DNA from: Bacteroides_F sp964482605
GTDB taxonomy: Bacteria > Bacillota > Clostridia > Lachnospirales > Lachnospiraceae
Length of the DNA stretch: 30,012 bases
Assembly: GCA_964482605.1 (NCBI GenBank)
Contig: CAYZYS010000008.1
Span: 1-30,012 of the forward strand
Direction of reading: 5' to 3'
Part shown: in pieces, positions 6,811 to 16,436 of the stretch
Layout: every line of letters begins with the position of its first letter
Numbering within the stretch: the first letter of the stretch is position 1
Translations under genes and position numbers: made by a program
The notes under the pieces: model-generated
Told to the model about the DNA's origin: nothing
The model's input: only the letters and a program-made list of their open reading frames with translations
Database searches by the model: none

Positions 6811-8955
6811 CTATACAAGTGTATTTGCATCAATGATGAGTGCAACGGAGCCATCACCAAGTATTGTGGCACCGCTAATCATCTTATTGATGTTAATGTA
6901 CTTGCCGAGTGACTTGATAACGATTTCAAGCTGTCCTATGAGACTGTCAACCACAAGACCTGCAAGCTTGTCACCCTTCCTGACAATTACCACGGTTATG
7001 TTCTCCGAATCAACCGGCTCGCCCGGAACATCAAGCAAATCCCTCAGCCTTACAAGCGGGATGACAGTGCCACGCAGGTGGATTACCTCCTTGGCATGCA
7101 CATATTTAATCTCGCTTACAGGAATGTCCTCTATGGTCTCAATTGAATCCAGTGAAATTGCGTACTTTTCATCACCGAGATGTACCATGAGCGCCTGAAT
7201 GATTGCAAGTGTAAGCGGAAGGTGGATTATGAAGGTACTTCCAACGCCATAGGTTGTCTTAACCTCAACCGCACCGCCGAGCGCCTCAATCTTTGACTTG
7301 ACAACGTCGAGTCCGACGCCCCTTCCTGACACATCCGTAATCTTCTCAGCCGTTGAAAAACTCGGCCTGAACAGAAGGTCAACTATCTCCTTCTCGGTCA
7401 TCATCTCAGCCTGCTCAGCCGTTATGGTTCCCTTCTCAATCGCCTTCTGGCGTACCTTCTCGACATCAATTCCGTTACCGTCGTCACCAACCTCGATTAC
7501 GACGTTGTTGCCATCCTGGTATGCATTCAGGAATACCGTACCTACCTCCGGCTTGCCCCTCTCTGCCCTGACTTCGGCACTCTCAAGGCCATGGTCAGCG
7601 GAATTACGGAGAAGATGCATCAACGGGTCACCAATCTCATCAATTACGGTACGGTCAAGCTCTGTCTCCTCACCAGTCATCTGGAGTTCCATCTTCTTGC
7701 CGAGCTTCTTTGACAAATCCCTTATCATCCTTGGGAACTTGCTCACAACGCTCTCGATTGGCATCATCCTTACCTTCATGACTGACTCATGCAGGTTGGT
7801 TGTCACCCTCTCCAGGTACTCTATCTGCTCATGGAAGCTCTGGTTTCCATTCACATTGTCCTTGCCCTCCTGCTCAAGGGCGCTTGCTGACACAAGTCCA
7901 TTCTTGGCAATGATAAGCTCGCTCACGAGGTTCATGAGCACGTCAAGCTTCTCAATGTCAACCCTTACAGAGCGGCCAACAGCCTTGGCAGGCGCCTTTG
8001 CCGCAGCCTTGGCAGGTGCGGTGCTTCCCTTGGCATCAGCCGTTGCAGGCTTGGACTCCTCCTTTGCGACCTCCTTCTTCTCAGGCTTGGTCTCCTCCAC
8101 CGGTGCCGCAGCCTCCTGGAAAGGCGTCTTAATCTCCTCTATTATTGCGTCCTTAATCTCCGACACATCCTTGATTATACCGACAACCACATCACCGGAT
8201 TCCTCTGTCACAATGGATATGTTGAAGTCCAGGTCGAATTTTTCATCCTCTATGTCCTGAACTGAAGGCTCCGACTTGATTATGTCACCATGTCCTTCAA
8301 GATTCTTAAATACGAGAAATGCCCTTGCCGCCTTAAGTATGCAGTTAGGGTCAACAGACACACGCACAAGAAATGCATGCATGTTCTTCTTGAGAGCCTC
8401 GTTGATTGCGTTCCTCTCAAAATCAGCCAGGGACATCTTGACCGCATCCCCAACGAGTATTGAGCCATCTGCGCCAACCGCCGTCGCTGCCGGCTGCGGC
8501 TCCTCCGCCTTCGCAGGCTCCTTGTCATCAGACTTCGGTGCCTCTGCCTTCGGGGCTTCACCACCGCCCCCGCCATTGGCGAGGAAATCTGTCAGTTCCT
8601 TGATAATCGGCTCATTGTCGTCCGTACCTTCATCCTGTGTATTACGGATGTTGTCAACATAAACCTGAAGCGCATCAAGACACTGGAACAGTACATCAAC
8701 AAGTGTTCCGTTCACCTTCATCTTGTCATTTCTAATCTCTGAAAACACATTCTCCATGTTATGGGTAAGGTTCTGCATGCGCTTGTAGCCCATGGTTCCA
8801 GCCATGCCCTTCAGTGAATGTGCCGCACGGAAAATCTCGTTAATGGTATCCTTGTTCTCAGGTTCCTTCTCCAGAACCATAAGCTGGTCGCTTAAGCTCT
8901 GCAAATGCTCGTTTGATTCATCAATGAAAATCTCCAAATATTGACTTGTATCCAT
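6811..8955 (-). CDS. cheA: Chemotaxis histidine kinase CheA
   Basis: 714 aa with all five domains. P1 (1-110) has the phosphorylated His46 in FRAAHSLKG. P2 (about 180-275) binds response regulators. P3 dimerisation covers 328-398. P4 (about 399-580) carries the N-box DPLMHLLRNSADHGLE, the GDDGNGID G1 box and GRGVGLDVVKSKIE. P5, a CheW-like domain, covers 585-714. Two Ala/Pro/Lys/Glu-rich linkers flank P2. It phosphorylates CheY and CheB in response to receptor state. The ATG lies one base after the cheB stop, with GGGGGT as the ribosome site inside the end of cheB. Confidence 0.98.
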   Translation of the reverse strand: MDTSQYLEIFIDESNEHLQSLSDQLMVLEKEPENKDTINEIFRAAHSLKGMAGTMGYKRMQNLTHNMENVFSEIRNDKMKVNGTLVDVLFQCLDALQVYVDNIRNTQDEGTDDNEPIIKELTDFLANGGGGGEAPKAEAPKSDDKEPAKAEEPQPAATAVGADGSILVGDAVKMSLADFERNAINEALKKNMHAFLVRVSVDPNCILKAARAFLVFKNLEGHGDIIKSEPSVQDIEDEKFDLDFNISIVTEESGDVVVGIIKDVSEIKDAIIEEIKTPFQEAAAPVEETKPEKKEVAKEESKPATADAKGSTAPAKAAAKAPAKAVGRSVRVDIEKLDVLMNLVSELIIAKNGLVSASALEQEGKDNVNGNQSFHEQIEYLERVTTNLHESVMKVRMMPIESVVSKFPRMIRDLSKKLGKKMELQMTGEETELDRTVIDEIGDPLMHLLRNSADHGLESAEVRAERGKPEVGTVFLNAYQDGNNVVIEVGDDGNGIDVEKVRQKAIEKGTITAEQAEMMTEKEIVDLLFRPSFSTAEKITDVSGRGVGLDVVKSKIEALGGAVEVKTTYGVGSTFIIHLPLTLAIIQALMVHLGDEKYAISLDSIETIEDIPVSEIKYVHAKEVIHLRGTVIPLVRLRDLLDVPGEPVDSENITVVIVRKGDKLAGLVVDSLIGQLEIVIKSLGKYININKMISGATILGDGSVALIIDANTLV

Positions 8956-8956
8956 C

Positions 8957-10270
8957 CTACGATACCCCCACGTTCTTAGTTATTGCCTCCGCTATCTTGT
9001 TAAGCGGTACAACCTCGTTTACCAATCCTGACTGTGCCACCGCCTTGGGCATTCCATACACAATGCTGGATGCCTCATCCTGGGCAATGACATAAATCTT
9101 TTTCCTGTGTCTCGACAATGACTTGATGCCCTCCGTGCCGTCGGCTCCCATCCCTGTGAGCACAACGCAGGTAATCTCATCATACCCGCAGTCCTTCAAT
9201 GAATCATACATGACATTGGCGCACGGCCTTAAGCCGTCTATCGGGGCTTCCTCCGAAAGCTTGATGACATAGTCACCGCCCTGCGGAACCACCCTTATGT
9301 GCATTCCGCCCGGGGCTATGTACACATGTCCCTTGCGGACCACCTCACCCTGGGCTGCCTCCTTGACGCTAATCTTGCTCAGCTCATCAAGGCGCTGTGC
9401 AAGGGAACCGGTAAAGCCCTTTGGCATGTGCTGTACAAGCACCACCCCTGCATCCAGGTTGCCCGGAAGATACGGAAGCACCTGCTGCAGTGCCTTCGGC
9501 CCGCCTGTCGAGCAGGCAAGCGCAACCAGCTTGCGGCTTCCTTTCTTCACATCCTTAAATTCATTGGCATTGACTGTCTTCGGCTTCTCATCCTCGTGCC
9601 TCTTGGTATTCATCTCCCTGAGTACACGTATCGCCTCGGCATTCTTGGCAACTGCCTCCTTGGCACGCCTTGCCGCCTCAGTGCTCCTGAGCCTTGCGTC
9701 ACCAGCCTGTGCCGTCGCTGTCGTCCTGCCTGCAGCAGCCTCACCAACCTTGGATGACCTGTCACCCGAAACAGCCCCAGGGCTGCTCCCAGTCCCACCT
9801 GCGGACCTGTCACCTGAAGATTCCTGTGTACCTGCTGAAAGCTGCGTCCTCGCCATGGACTCAGGTGTGCTTGTGGCAACATCAAGCATTGAATGGATTC
9901 GTTCCTTGAAATCATCACTCTTTGTATCCAGGTAATTCTCCGGCTTGGTGACGAAATCGAAAGCACCATACTCCAACGCCTCTATTGTCTCCTTTGCACC
10001 CTCCTTTGCCACGGTGCTGACAACGATGACCGTCTGGTCAATCTTGTTCTTCTGAAGCTTCTTCAGAAGTTCCAGCCCATTCATCTTAGGCATATTGATG
10101 TCCAGGATGATTGCGCTGTACAAGGTTGGATTTGACACTATCATCTCAAAGCCCTGCACGCCGTCCTTGGCTATGGCAGACACCTCATAATCATTGCACT
10201 CGTTAATTATATCAGAAATGACTCTTCTCATGAGTGCAGAATCATCAATTATCAATATTTTTTTCTTCAT
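8957..10270 (-). CDS. cheB: Chemoreceptor methylesterase/deamidase CheB
   Basis: 437 aa. The N-terminal receiver has acidic pocket D9/D10 and phospho-acceptor D57 in ILDINMPKMNG. The C-terminal methylesterase has the catalytic triad S254 (ACSTGG), H281 (VQHMPKG) and D377 (GMGADG). A Ser/Ala/Gly/Thr-rich then charged linker of roughly 95 residues joins them, much longer than in the enteric protein. The start ATG at 10270 follows GAGGGG by 5 bases; a start six codons upstream would swallow that ribosome site. It sits 27 bases after the PilZ gene. Confidence 0.97.
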   Translation of the reverse strand: MKKKILIIDDSALMRRVISDIINECNDYEVSAIAKDGVQGFEMIVSNPTLYSAIILDINMPKMNGLELLKKLQKNKIDQTVIVVSTVAKEGAKETIEALEYGAFDFVTKPENYLDTKSDDFKERIHSMLDVATSTPESMARTQLSAGTQESSGDRSAGGTGSSPGAVSGDRSSKVGEAAAGRTTATAQAGDARLRSTEAARRAKEAVAKNAEAIRVLREMNTKRHEDEKPKTVNANEFKDVKKGSRKLVALACSTGGPKALQQVLPYLPGNLDAGVVLVQHMPKGFTGSLAQRLDELSKISVKEAAQGEVVRKGHVYIAPGGMHIRVVPQGGDYVIKLSEEAPIDGLRPCANVMYDSLKDCGYDEITCVVLTGMGADGTEGIKSLSRHRKKIYVIAQDEASSIVYGMPKAVAQSGLVNEVVPLNKIAEAITKNVGVS

Positions 10271-10297
10271 TTCCGCCCCTCGATTCATTGGTTATTT

Positions 10298-11029
10298 TTA
10301 CAGATTCCTCTGTTTCTGCTGAATACGGGTTTGCTCCTTGAATATGAACTTGACAACCAAATCCTTGATTTTCTTGTCCATCTCCTTGAACTGTATCCTG
10401 GTAACAAAGTAATCATCTGTATTCTCATCCCTGAAGGATTCTATCACCTTCCCAGCCGTGACAAGCAGCCTGTCTGTGTCAGAAAGCCTAATTCCTATCC
10501 TGACCACAACCCAGGCGTCCCTTTCATAACGCTGGACGCTCTTGAACTTAAGGCCGTTGCCGCTTATGTCAACCAGCCTGCCCACCGTGGTACGCTCAAT
10601 CTCAAAATTCGGCAGCTTGTGGTTCGCCTTGCACGAGAGCACCTCCTCAAAGCCAAGCTCCATCACCTCCACATCCATATCGCACGGAAGCCTGTAATAC
10701 TCCCTTCTCTGCACCTTCACAACATCCTTCTCAAGCAGGAGGTCCATATAATAAATGTTAATCTCCCTGAAACGGTCAATTATCTTCCCCGTCCCCTCAT
10801 AAATGATGTCATTCATGTAAAAATACATCTTGTATGACGTCCCGACATCAAGCGGCACAATATGTCCCTCCCTAATCGGCATGAGTGCCCTAACCACAAT
10901 TCCCTCCTCAGTCCTCCAGGAATCCTGGACCTGGCTTACATATGTGACGCCCTCGCTGTTCTCGTTCTTTTTTCTGTTGGCATGCGTCAATTCAATTTTG
11001 GAACCAAGAACAATGTTTACACCCGGCAT
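10298..11029 (-). CDS. PilZ-domain flagellar brake protein (YcgR/MotI type)
   Basis: 243 aa. The N-terminal half (residues 1-100) is a YcgR-N-like beta domain. The C-terminal PilZ domain starts with the c-di-GMP binding motif R109-x3-R113 (RREYYR) and has the second motif D154-x-S-x-x-G159 (DISGNG), both intact. YcgR and its B. subtilis counterpart MotI (YpfA) slow the motor when c-di-GMP is high by acting on the stator or switch. The ATG at 11029 is 8 bases after GGAGG; ATGs at 11044 and 11035 overlap that site. It lies 37 bases after flhG and 27 before cheB, so it is co-expressed with the motor. Confidence 0.92.
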   Translation of the reverse strand: MPGVNIVLGSKIELTHANRKKNENSEGVTYVSQVQDSWRTEEGIVVRALMPIREGHIVPLDVGTSYKMYFYMNDIIYEGTGKIIDRFREINIYYMDLLLEKDVVKVQRREYYRLPCDMDVEVMELGFEEVLSCKANHKLPNFEIERTTVGRLVDISGNGLKFKSVQRYERDAWVVVRIGIRLSDTDRLLVTAGKVIESFRDENTDDYFVTRIQFKEMDKKIKDLVVKFIFKEQTRIQQKQRNL

Positions 11030-11066
11030 TGCCATCCCCTCCATCCATATATGTAAAAAAAATCAT

Positions 11067-11945
11067 TTAATAATTCCTGCTAAAGACATTGCGAAGAAAC
11101 GCCCTCATCCCATTTTTCCTGATGAATACAGGGTCCTGGCTCGAATCCAGGTTCTCGGCAATGGTCCTGATGCATTGCGCCGCCTCTGACCTTGGGTACA
11201 TCAATGTCACGGGCTTCTGCTTCATCACCGCCTTTGAAACCGAATTGTCCTGTGGGATTATACCAAGGAACTCAAGCTCCATGCCAAGGAACTGCTTAAC
11301 CACCATGTTGAGCTTCTCATACAGGAACTCGCCCTCCTGGTAATTCATGACCTTATTGGCGACTATCCTTATCCTTGTATTGGAAGGGTCGTACCCCTGG
11401 TACATCTTCATGCTCTTGAGCAGCGCATATGAATCAGTTATTGAGGTAGGCTCCGGTGTTGCCACCACTATTACCTCCGGTGCAGCCACAAGAAATTCCA
11501 TCACGCTCGGTGACATCCCCGCACCTGTGTCTATTATCACCACGTCGGCAAGCTCCTCAAGCTCCGAGAGCTTGTTGACAAGCCCCTTTATCTGCTCCCT
11601 GTCGAGATTGGCAAGCTTTGCAATCCCTGAACCGCCTGATATGAACCTGATTCCCTCCGGCCCGTCAACAAGTATTTCATTCAATTCCTTCCCCTTGAAC
11701 ACAAGGTCACTTAGATTGCTCTTGGGGATTATACCAAACATTACCTCTATATTGGCAAGGCCAAAATCCGCATCAAGGATTATGACTTTCTTTCCCATCC
11801 TGGAAAACTGCAGTGCAAGGTTGATTGAAACACTTGACTTGCCAACGCCGCCCTTACCACTGGTGACGGCAATTATCCTTGCATTGCTGATGTCCCTTTG
11901 ATTCTGTTTCTTAATTATTGTGCGCAGGTTCTCTGCCTGATCCAT
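11067..11945 (-). CDS. flhG: MinD-like ATPase FlhG (YlxH)
   Basis: 292 aa. It has the deviant Walker A of MinD/ParA proteins (SGKGGVGKSS), the DADFGLAN switch region and the IIDTGAGMS motif. The N-terminus MDQAENLR carries the DQAxxLR motif known to activate the FlhF GTPase, which supports the ATG at 11945 (GGAGGG 9 bases upstream). An upstream in-frame start inside flhF (12023) has no support. With FlhF it sets flagellar number and position. It lies 37 bases after flhF. Confidence 0.96.
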   Translation of the reverse strand: MDQAENLRTIIKKQNQRDISNARIIAVTSGKGGVGKSSVSINLALQFSRMGKKVIILDADFGLANIEVMFGIIPKSNLSDLVFKGKELNEILVDGPEGIRFISGGSGIAKLANLDREQIKGLVNKLSELEELADVVIIDTGAGMSPSVMEFLVAAPEVIVVATPEPTSITDSYALLKSMKMYQGYDPSNTRIRIVANKVMNYQEGEFLYEKLNMVVKQFLGMELEFLGIIPQDNSVSKAVMKQKPVTLMYPRSEAAQCIRTIAENLDSSQDPVFIRKNGMRAFLRNVFSRNY

Positions 11946-11982
11946 CTGTATCATCCCTCCGGTATTGACTCCCCAGAATAAT

Positions 11983-13230
11983 TCAACCCCCAAGCAGCTG
12001 CTTTGCGAGCCTTTGCTCATCAATCACCTCAATGTCGTTAGGCACGTTCTGCCCCGACGTTGTATAGGAAAGCGACGCATCAGTGTACATCCTGACGTTA
12101 AGTATGTTTCCAAAGCCACATGTCTCATCAAGCTTGGTAAATATCACACTGTAGCCCTTGATGTCCTTGTAGCTGTCAACTATCTTCACCAAATCCCTGT
12201 ATTTGGTGGTCATGCTCAGGGTCAGGTAACACTCAAGGTCATACTCATCCTTGTGTGAAACAAGTCTTTTGTACATCTCCATGAGCTCATCCATCTGCTC
12301 ATCACTGTTGTGTGAACGGCCTGCGGTATCCACCATTACAAGGTCAAAATCCTTCAGCTCATCTATGCATTCCTCCAGCTCATCCGCCGAATATGCCACC
12401 TGGACCGGACAGCCGATGATGGACGCATATGTGTTAAGCTGCTCCACTGCGGCAATTCTGTATGTGTCAGCAGTGACAAATGCCACGCTGCAGCCCTTGT
12501 TGAGCTTGTAATCAGATGCCAGCTTGGCAATGGTCGTGGTCTTTCCAACGCCTGTCGGGCCAATGAAGAACACAACCTTCCTCTTGTCCCCCGTCTTGAT
12601 TATGGCAGGCTCGCCAAGCTTTAATATTATCTTCTGGTAAAGGCTTGAAAGAAGGCTGTCTATGTTGGACTCCTTCTTGATGGAGCTGCTGATTTCACCG
12701 ATAATCTGGTTGGCAAAGCGCTCATCAACCTCATTGTCTATCAGCTTGTTGTACGCAAGCTGGAGGAACTTGATGTTACCGTTTGCCTCCTCAGGCTGCT
12801 CCTTGGCGGCGGCTGCCACGGCAGTCTCCTCCGCCGTCGCCTCCTGCGGCTGTGCCGCCGTCTGCCTTACCTGGTTTCCCGCATTAATCTGCTTTTTCAG
12901 CATGTCGTGAAGCGAATCAAGCTTCTCCTCAAGTATTGCGGTGTCGCTGGACACATCGGTCTTTTCATCAACAACCACATTAAATGACCCCTGCTGAGGG
13001 GCATTCTTGCCCGATGTTGCCAAATCCTGCTTTCTTGATTTCACGGTGTTCACAAGGTCATTCTCCTCAAGAGCCGCCGTTATCTCGACCTTGTCCTTGC
13101 GAAACAGCCTGAATATCCCCCTCTGCCTTAAAGTCTTCACATTGAGCACCACCGCGTTGCTCCCAAGCTCCTCACGCGCCTTAAGTATGGCCTCCGTCTC
13201 CGTGGGTGCATCTAACTTCTTAACTATCAT
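11983..13230 (-). CDS. flhF: Signal-recognition-type GTPase FlhF
   Basis: 415 aa. A basic and then linker-rich B domain occupies the first ~150 residues (with a Gln/Ala/Glu-rich stretch). The N-domain helices and SRP-type G domain follow: G1 GPTGVGKTTTIAKLA, G3 VDTAGRS and G4 TKLDE. FlhF marks the site of flagellar assembly and works with FlhG. The ATG directly abuts the flhA stop (TAAATG), suggesting coupled translation. Confidence 0.96.
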   Translation of the reverse strand: MIVKKLDAPTETEAILKAREELGSNAVVLNVKTLRQRGIFRLFRKDKVEITAALEENDLVNTVKSRKQDLATSGKNAPQQGSFNVVVDEKTDVSSDTAILEEKLDSLHDMLKKQINAGNQVRQTAAQPQEATAEETAVAAAAKEQPEEANGNIKFLQLAYNKLIDNEVDERFANQIIGEISSSIKKESNIDSLLSSLYQKIILKLGEPAIIKTGDKRKVVFFIGPTGVGKTTTIAKLASDYKLNKGCSVAFVTADTYRIAAVEQLNTYASIIGCPVQVAYSADELEECIDELKDFDLVMVDTAGRSHNSDEQMDELMEMYKRLVSHKDEYDLECYLTLSMTTKYRDLVKIVDSYKDIKGYSVIFTKLDETCGFGNILNVRMYTDASLSYTTSGQNVPNDIEVIDEQRLAKQLLGG

Positions 13231-15270
13231 TTATGCTGTCACCATCCCAACTGATTGTAGTTCTACATCCGAGTCAACCTCATTGTATGAGATTACGATG
13301 ATGTCCTTGTAATAATCCACCGCCAGCTTTCTAAAATGCATCCTGACTATCGGCGATGTGATGATAATTGGGTTCTTTCCCAGGTCCTCCAGCTTCTTAA
13401 GCTCAACGCCAAGGGAATCCATAATCTGCTTTGTGCGCTCAGGGTCAAGGGTAAGGTACGCCCCCTGCTCCGTCTGCTTAACAGAGCCGATTATCTCCTG
13501 TTCAACCTTGACATCCAGCGTGATTACCTGCGTTGTCTCACCCGAAGGGAAATACTTCATGGATATGGCGCGCTTAAGCCCCTGGCGCACATATTCCGTC
13601 AAAATGTCCGTATCCCTTGTGGCTGACGCGTGGTCTGCCAGCGTCTCCAGAATGGTAACCATGTCCCTTATGGATATGCCCTCCTGAAGGAGATTCTGCA
13701 GCACCTTCTGGACATCCCCGACACCGAGCAGCTTTGGTATAAGCTCCTCCACCAGTGTCGTGTTGTTCTCCTTGATGTTGTTGATAAGATTCTGTACATC
13801 CTGCCTTGTGAGCAGCTCATCTATGTGTTGCCTTATGATTTCAGTAAGGTGGGTTGCTATGATTGAAGGTGGGTCAACAACGGTATAGCCAAGCGACTCC
13901 GCCCTTTCCCTCTGCCCCTCCGTTATCCATATTGCAGGAAGGTGGAAGGATGGCTCAAATGTCGGTATTCCCGTTATCTCCTCCTCAACATAGCCGGGGT
14001 TCATTGCCATGTAATGGTCAAAGAGTATCTCGCCCTCACTTACCTGTATGCCCTTAATCTTGATTATGTACTGGTTAGGGTTGAGCTGGATGTTGTCCCT
14101 CAAACGTATGATTGGCACAACGGCACCAAGCTCAAGAGCTATCTGGCGCCTTATCATGACAACCCTGTCAAGCAGGTCACCGCCCTGGTTCACATCCGCC
14201 AGCGGAATGATTCCGTAACCAAACTCAAGCTCTATCGGGTCCACGTTAAGCAGGGACACAACATTTTCGGGTCGCCGTATCTCCTGTGCTTCCTCTTCCT
14301 CAGCCTCCGCCTCGGATTCCACCGCCTCAACGCCCTTCTTCTCCCCAATGTTCCTGCCGATGACAACCAACAGGATACCAAGCGGCACAAACAGGTATAT
14401 TGGCAAAGGTGTGACAATGCCGAAGAACATCATTGCCACGCCGACCAGCGTAAGCACCTTGGACATTGAAAACAGCTCGCTGATTACCGCCGTTGATATG
14501 CCCTCCTCAACTGATGCCTTGGTTACAATTATACCATTTGACAAGGATATAAGCAATGACGGAATCTGGCTGCAGAGTCCATCACCGATGGTAAGTATGG
14601 TGTACGTGTTAAGTGCATCGGTAATGTCCATGCCCTGTCTCCACACACCCATGATGATTCCGCCCACCAGGTTGATGAATGTGATGATGAGGCCCGCGGT
14701 CGCATCACCCTTGACGTACTTGTTGGCACCATCCATTGCGCCAAAGAAGGTACTTTCATACTGGAGCTTCTTACGCCTTTCCCTTGCCTCCTTGTCCGTT
14801 ATGGCACCCGCATTCAAATCCGAGTCAATCGCCATCTGCTTACCGGGCATTGCGTCAAGGGTGAACCTTGCCGTAACCTCGGATATACGCTCAGAACCTT
14901 TGTTGATGACTATGAACTGCACAATCGTAATCAACAGGAACACTATGATGCCTATTACAAGGTCTCCGCCGCCAACAAACTCACCAAACGTGCTGATTAC
15001 CTTCCCCGGGTTACCCGTGGAAAGCAAAAGCCTTGTTGATGACACGTTGAGGGATATCCTGAATATGGTGGTAAACAGGACTATCGTCGGGAACGCCGCC
15101 ATGTCAAGCACTTCGTCGGCAAAAAGGCAGTTAAACAATATAATCATTGCCACCGCAATGTTAAATGCAACAAAAATGTCCAAAAGCCAGCTCGGCATTG
15201 GGACAATGAAGAAAATTACGGCAGCCAAAAGATATAAGCCCAAAAACACGTCCGTCTTCTTCAACTGCAT
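13231..15270 (-). CDS. flhA: Flagellar export gate protein FlhA
   Basis: 679 aa, normal FlhA length. The N-terminal half has about eight membrane helices. Between them is the conserved FHIPEP-region segment with PGKQMAIDSDLNAG and RRKKLQ. The C-terminal half is the cytoplasmic docking domain for chaperones and substrates. FlhA forms the nonameric ring of the type III export gate. The ATG has GGAGGAG 7 bases upstream. It starts 31 bases after flhB. Confidence 0.97.
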   Translation of the reverse strand: MQLKKTDVFLGLYLLAAVIFFIVPMPSWLLDIFVAFNIAVAMIILFNCLFADEVLDMAAFPTIVLFTTIFRISLNVSSTRLLLSTGNPGKVISTFGEFVGGGDLVIGIIVFLLITIVQFIVINKGSERISEVTARFTLDAMPGKQMAIDSDLNAGAITDKEARERRKKLQYESTFFGAMDGANKYVKGDATAGLIITFINLVGGIIMGVWRQGMDITDALNTYTILTIGDGLCSQIPSLLISLSNGIIVTKASVEEGISTAVISELFSMSKVLTLVGVAMMFFGIVTPLPIYLFVPLGILLVVIGRNIGEKKGVEAVESEAEAEEEEAQEIRRPENVVSLLNVDPIELEFGYGIIPLADVNQGGDLLDRVVMIRRQIALELGAVVPIIRLRDNIQLNPNQYIIKIKGIQVSEGEILFDHYMAMNPGYVEEEITGIPTFEPSFHLPAIWITEGQRERAESLGYTVVDPPSIIATHLTEIIRQHIDELLTRQDVQNLINNIKENNTTLVEELIPKLLGVGDVQKVLQNLLQEGISIRDMVTILETLADHASATRDTDILTEYVRQGLKRAISMKYFPSGETTQVITLDVKVEQEIIGSVKQTEQGAYLTLDPERTKQIMDSLGVELKKLEDLGKNPIIITSPIVRMHFRKLAVDYYKDIIVISYNEVDSDVELQSVGMVTA

Positions 15271-15301
15271 GACAATTCTCCTCCCATTAATTAATCATAT
15301 G

Positions 15302-16426
15302 TTATGCGGGGTGTTTAAGCTGGTATACAAATGCAAGCACCTCAGCCACCGCCTGGTACAGTTCAGGCGGAATCTCCGCCCCAACGTCCACGTTGTGGTA
15401 AAGAATCCTCGCAAGCGGCTTGTTCTCCACAATTTCTATGTTATACTCCCTGGCTCTCTCTTTAATCTCCTGTGCAAGATAATCCGCACCCTTGGCTATC
15501 ACCACCGGCGCCCGCCCAACATTTGCCTCATACTTCAATGCCACGGCAAAATGCGTCGGGTTGGTAATTACAACGTCCGCCTCCGGCAGCGCCTCCATCA
15601 TCCTGCGCCTGGAAATCTCATTCATCTTGCGCCTTATCTGACTCTTGACCTGCGGGTCACCTTCCTGGTTCTTGTACTCATCCTTGACCTCCTGCTTGGT
15701 CATCTTCATGTCATCCTTGAACTTCCACCTCTGGTAGAACAGGTCAATAATGCCAATGATGAGGAATATGGCGCTTATCCTAAACCCCAGGTCAATGAGC
15801 AGGTCGCCCACTATGGAGATGACCTCCGTCAGGCTCAGGTTGTAAAATGTCAATATAATCGCCAGTTTGTCCTTGATTGTCACATAAACGACAACACCTA
15901 TCGCCACAAGCATGGCAATCTGCTTGCCAAGCTGCACAAGCTGCTTTACGTTGAACAGCCTTTTTACACCGTTCACAGGATTGAACTTGTCAAGCCGCGG
16001 CTGCAGCGGCTTGGTGGTAATCATCCACTTTTGCTGCAGCGCATTCGCCAAAAATGCCACCACAAATGCAACAATATAAAAAGGAACCGCCAAATTCAGG
16101 ACATCCGTCAGCCCCGTCCTGACAAGGAGCTGGCAGTCCTGCATACGCAGTCCCTGTTCGCCGTTCCTAATCACCTTGGCAAACTGGTCATAATACTTAC
16201 TAAAACATAATATCATCTGCTGACCCATATTGCCAATATAAAATTTAATCACCAGAAACAGGGAAAGCAGCATTATCGAAGTCACAAGCTCCTTGCTCTT
16301 TGCGGTCTGGCCTTCCTTCCTGGCATCATTCAGCTTCTTTCCCGTGGCAGGCTCGGTCTTTTCACCGCCCGGACCATCCTTTGCAAAAAACTGAAGGTCA
16401 TATTGTAAAATCAAGTCTTCCCTCAT
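15302..16426 (-). CDS. flhB: Flagellar export switch protein FlhB
   Basis: 374 aa. Four membrane helices are followed by a cytoplasmic domain with the autocleavage motif N289-P-T-H (VITNPTHFAVAL). Self-cleavage between N and P switches export from rod/hook proteins to filament proteins once the hook is complete, in partnership with FliK. The start ATG has GGGGAG, which overlaps the fliR stop codon (TAGGGGAG), so the two are probably translated together. Confidence 0.97.
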   Translation of the reverse strand: MREDLILQYDLQFFAKDGPGGEKTEPATGKKLNDARKEGQTAKSKELVTSIMLLSLFLVIKFYIGNMGQQMILCFSKYYDQFAKVIRNGEQGLRMQDCQLLVRTGLTDVLNLAVPFYIVAFVVAFLANALQQKWMITTKPLQPRLDKFNPVNGVKRLFNVKQLVQLGKQIAMLVAIGVVVYVTIKDKLAIILTFYNLSLTEVISIVGDLLIDLGFRISAIFLIIGIIDLFYQRWKFKDDMKMTKQEVKDEYKNQEGDPQVKSQIRRKMNEISRRRMMEALPEADVVITNPTHFAVALKYEANVGRAPVVIAKGADYLAQEIKERAREYNIEIVENKPLARILYHNVDVGAEIPPELYQAVAEVLAFVYQLKHPA

Positions 16427-16436
16427 TGAAGCTCCC

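Noticed and set aside
7298..8260. Plus-strand reading frame of 320 codons opposite cheA
   Set aside because: Ser/Thr/Leu-rich translation typical of the complement of a conserved gene; cheA is intact on the other strand.
11946..12023. Upstream start for flhG overlapping flhF
   Set aside because: No ribosome site at 12023 and residues unlike FlhG. The ATG at 11945 gives the DQAxxLR N-terminus and has GGAGGG in front.
14348..16210. Long plus-strand reading frame (620 codons)
   Set aside because: It lies antisense to flhA and flhB, crosses their boundary, has no ribosome site and no recognisable family. Codon bias of the real genes explains it.
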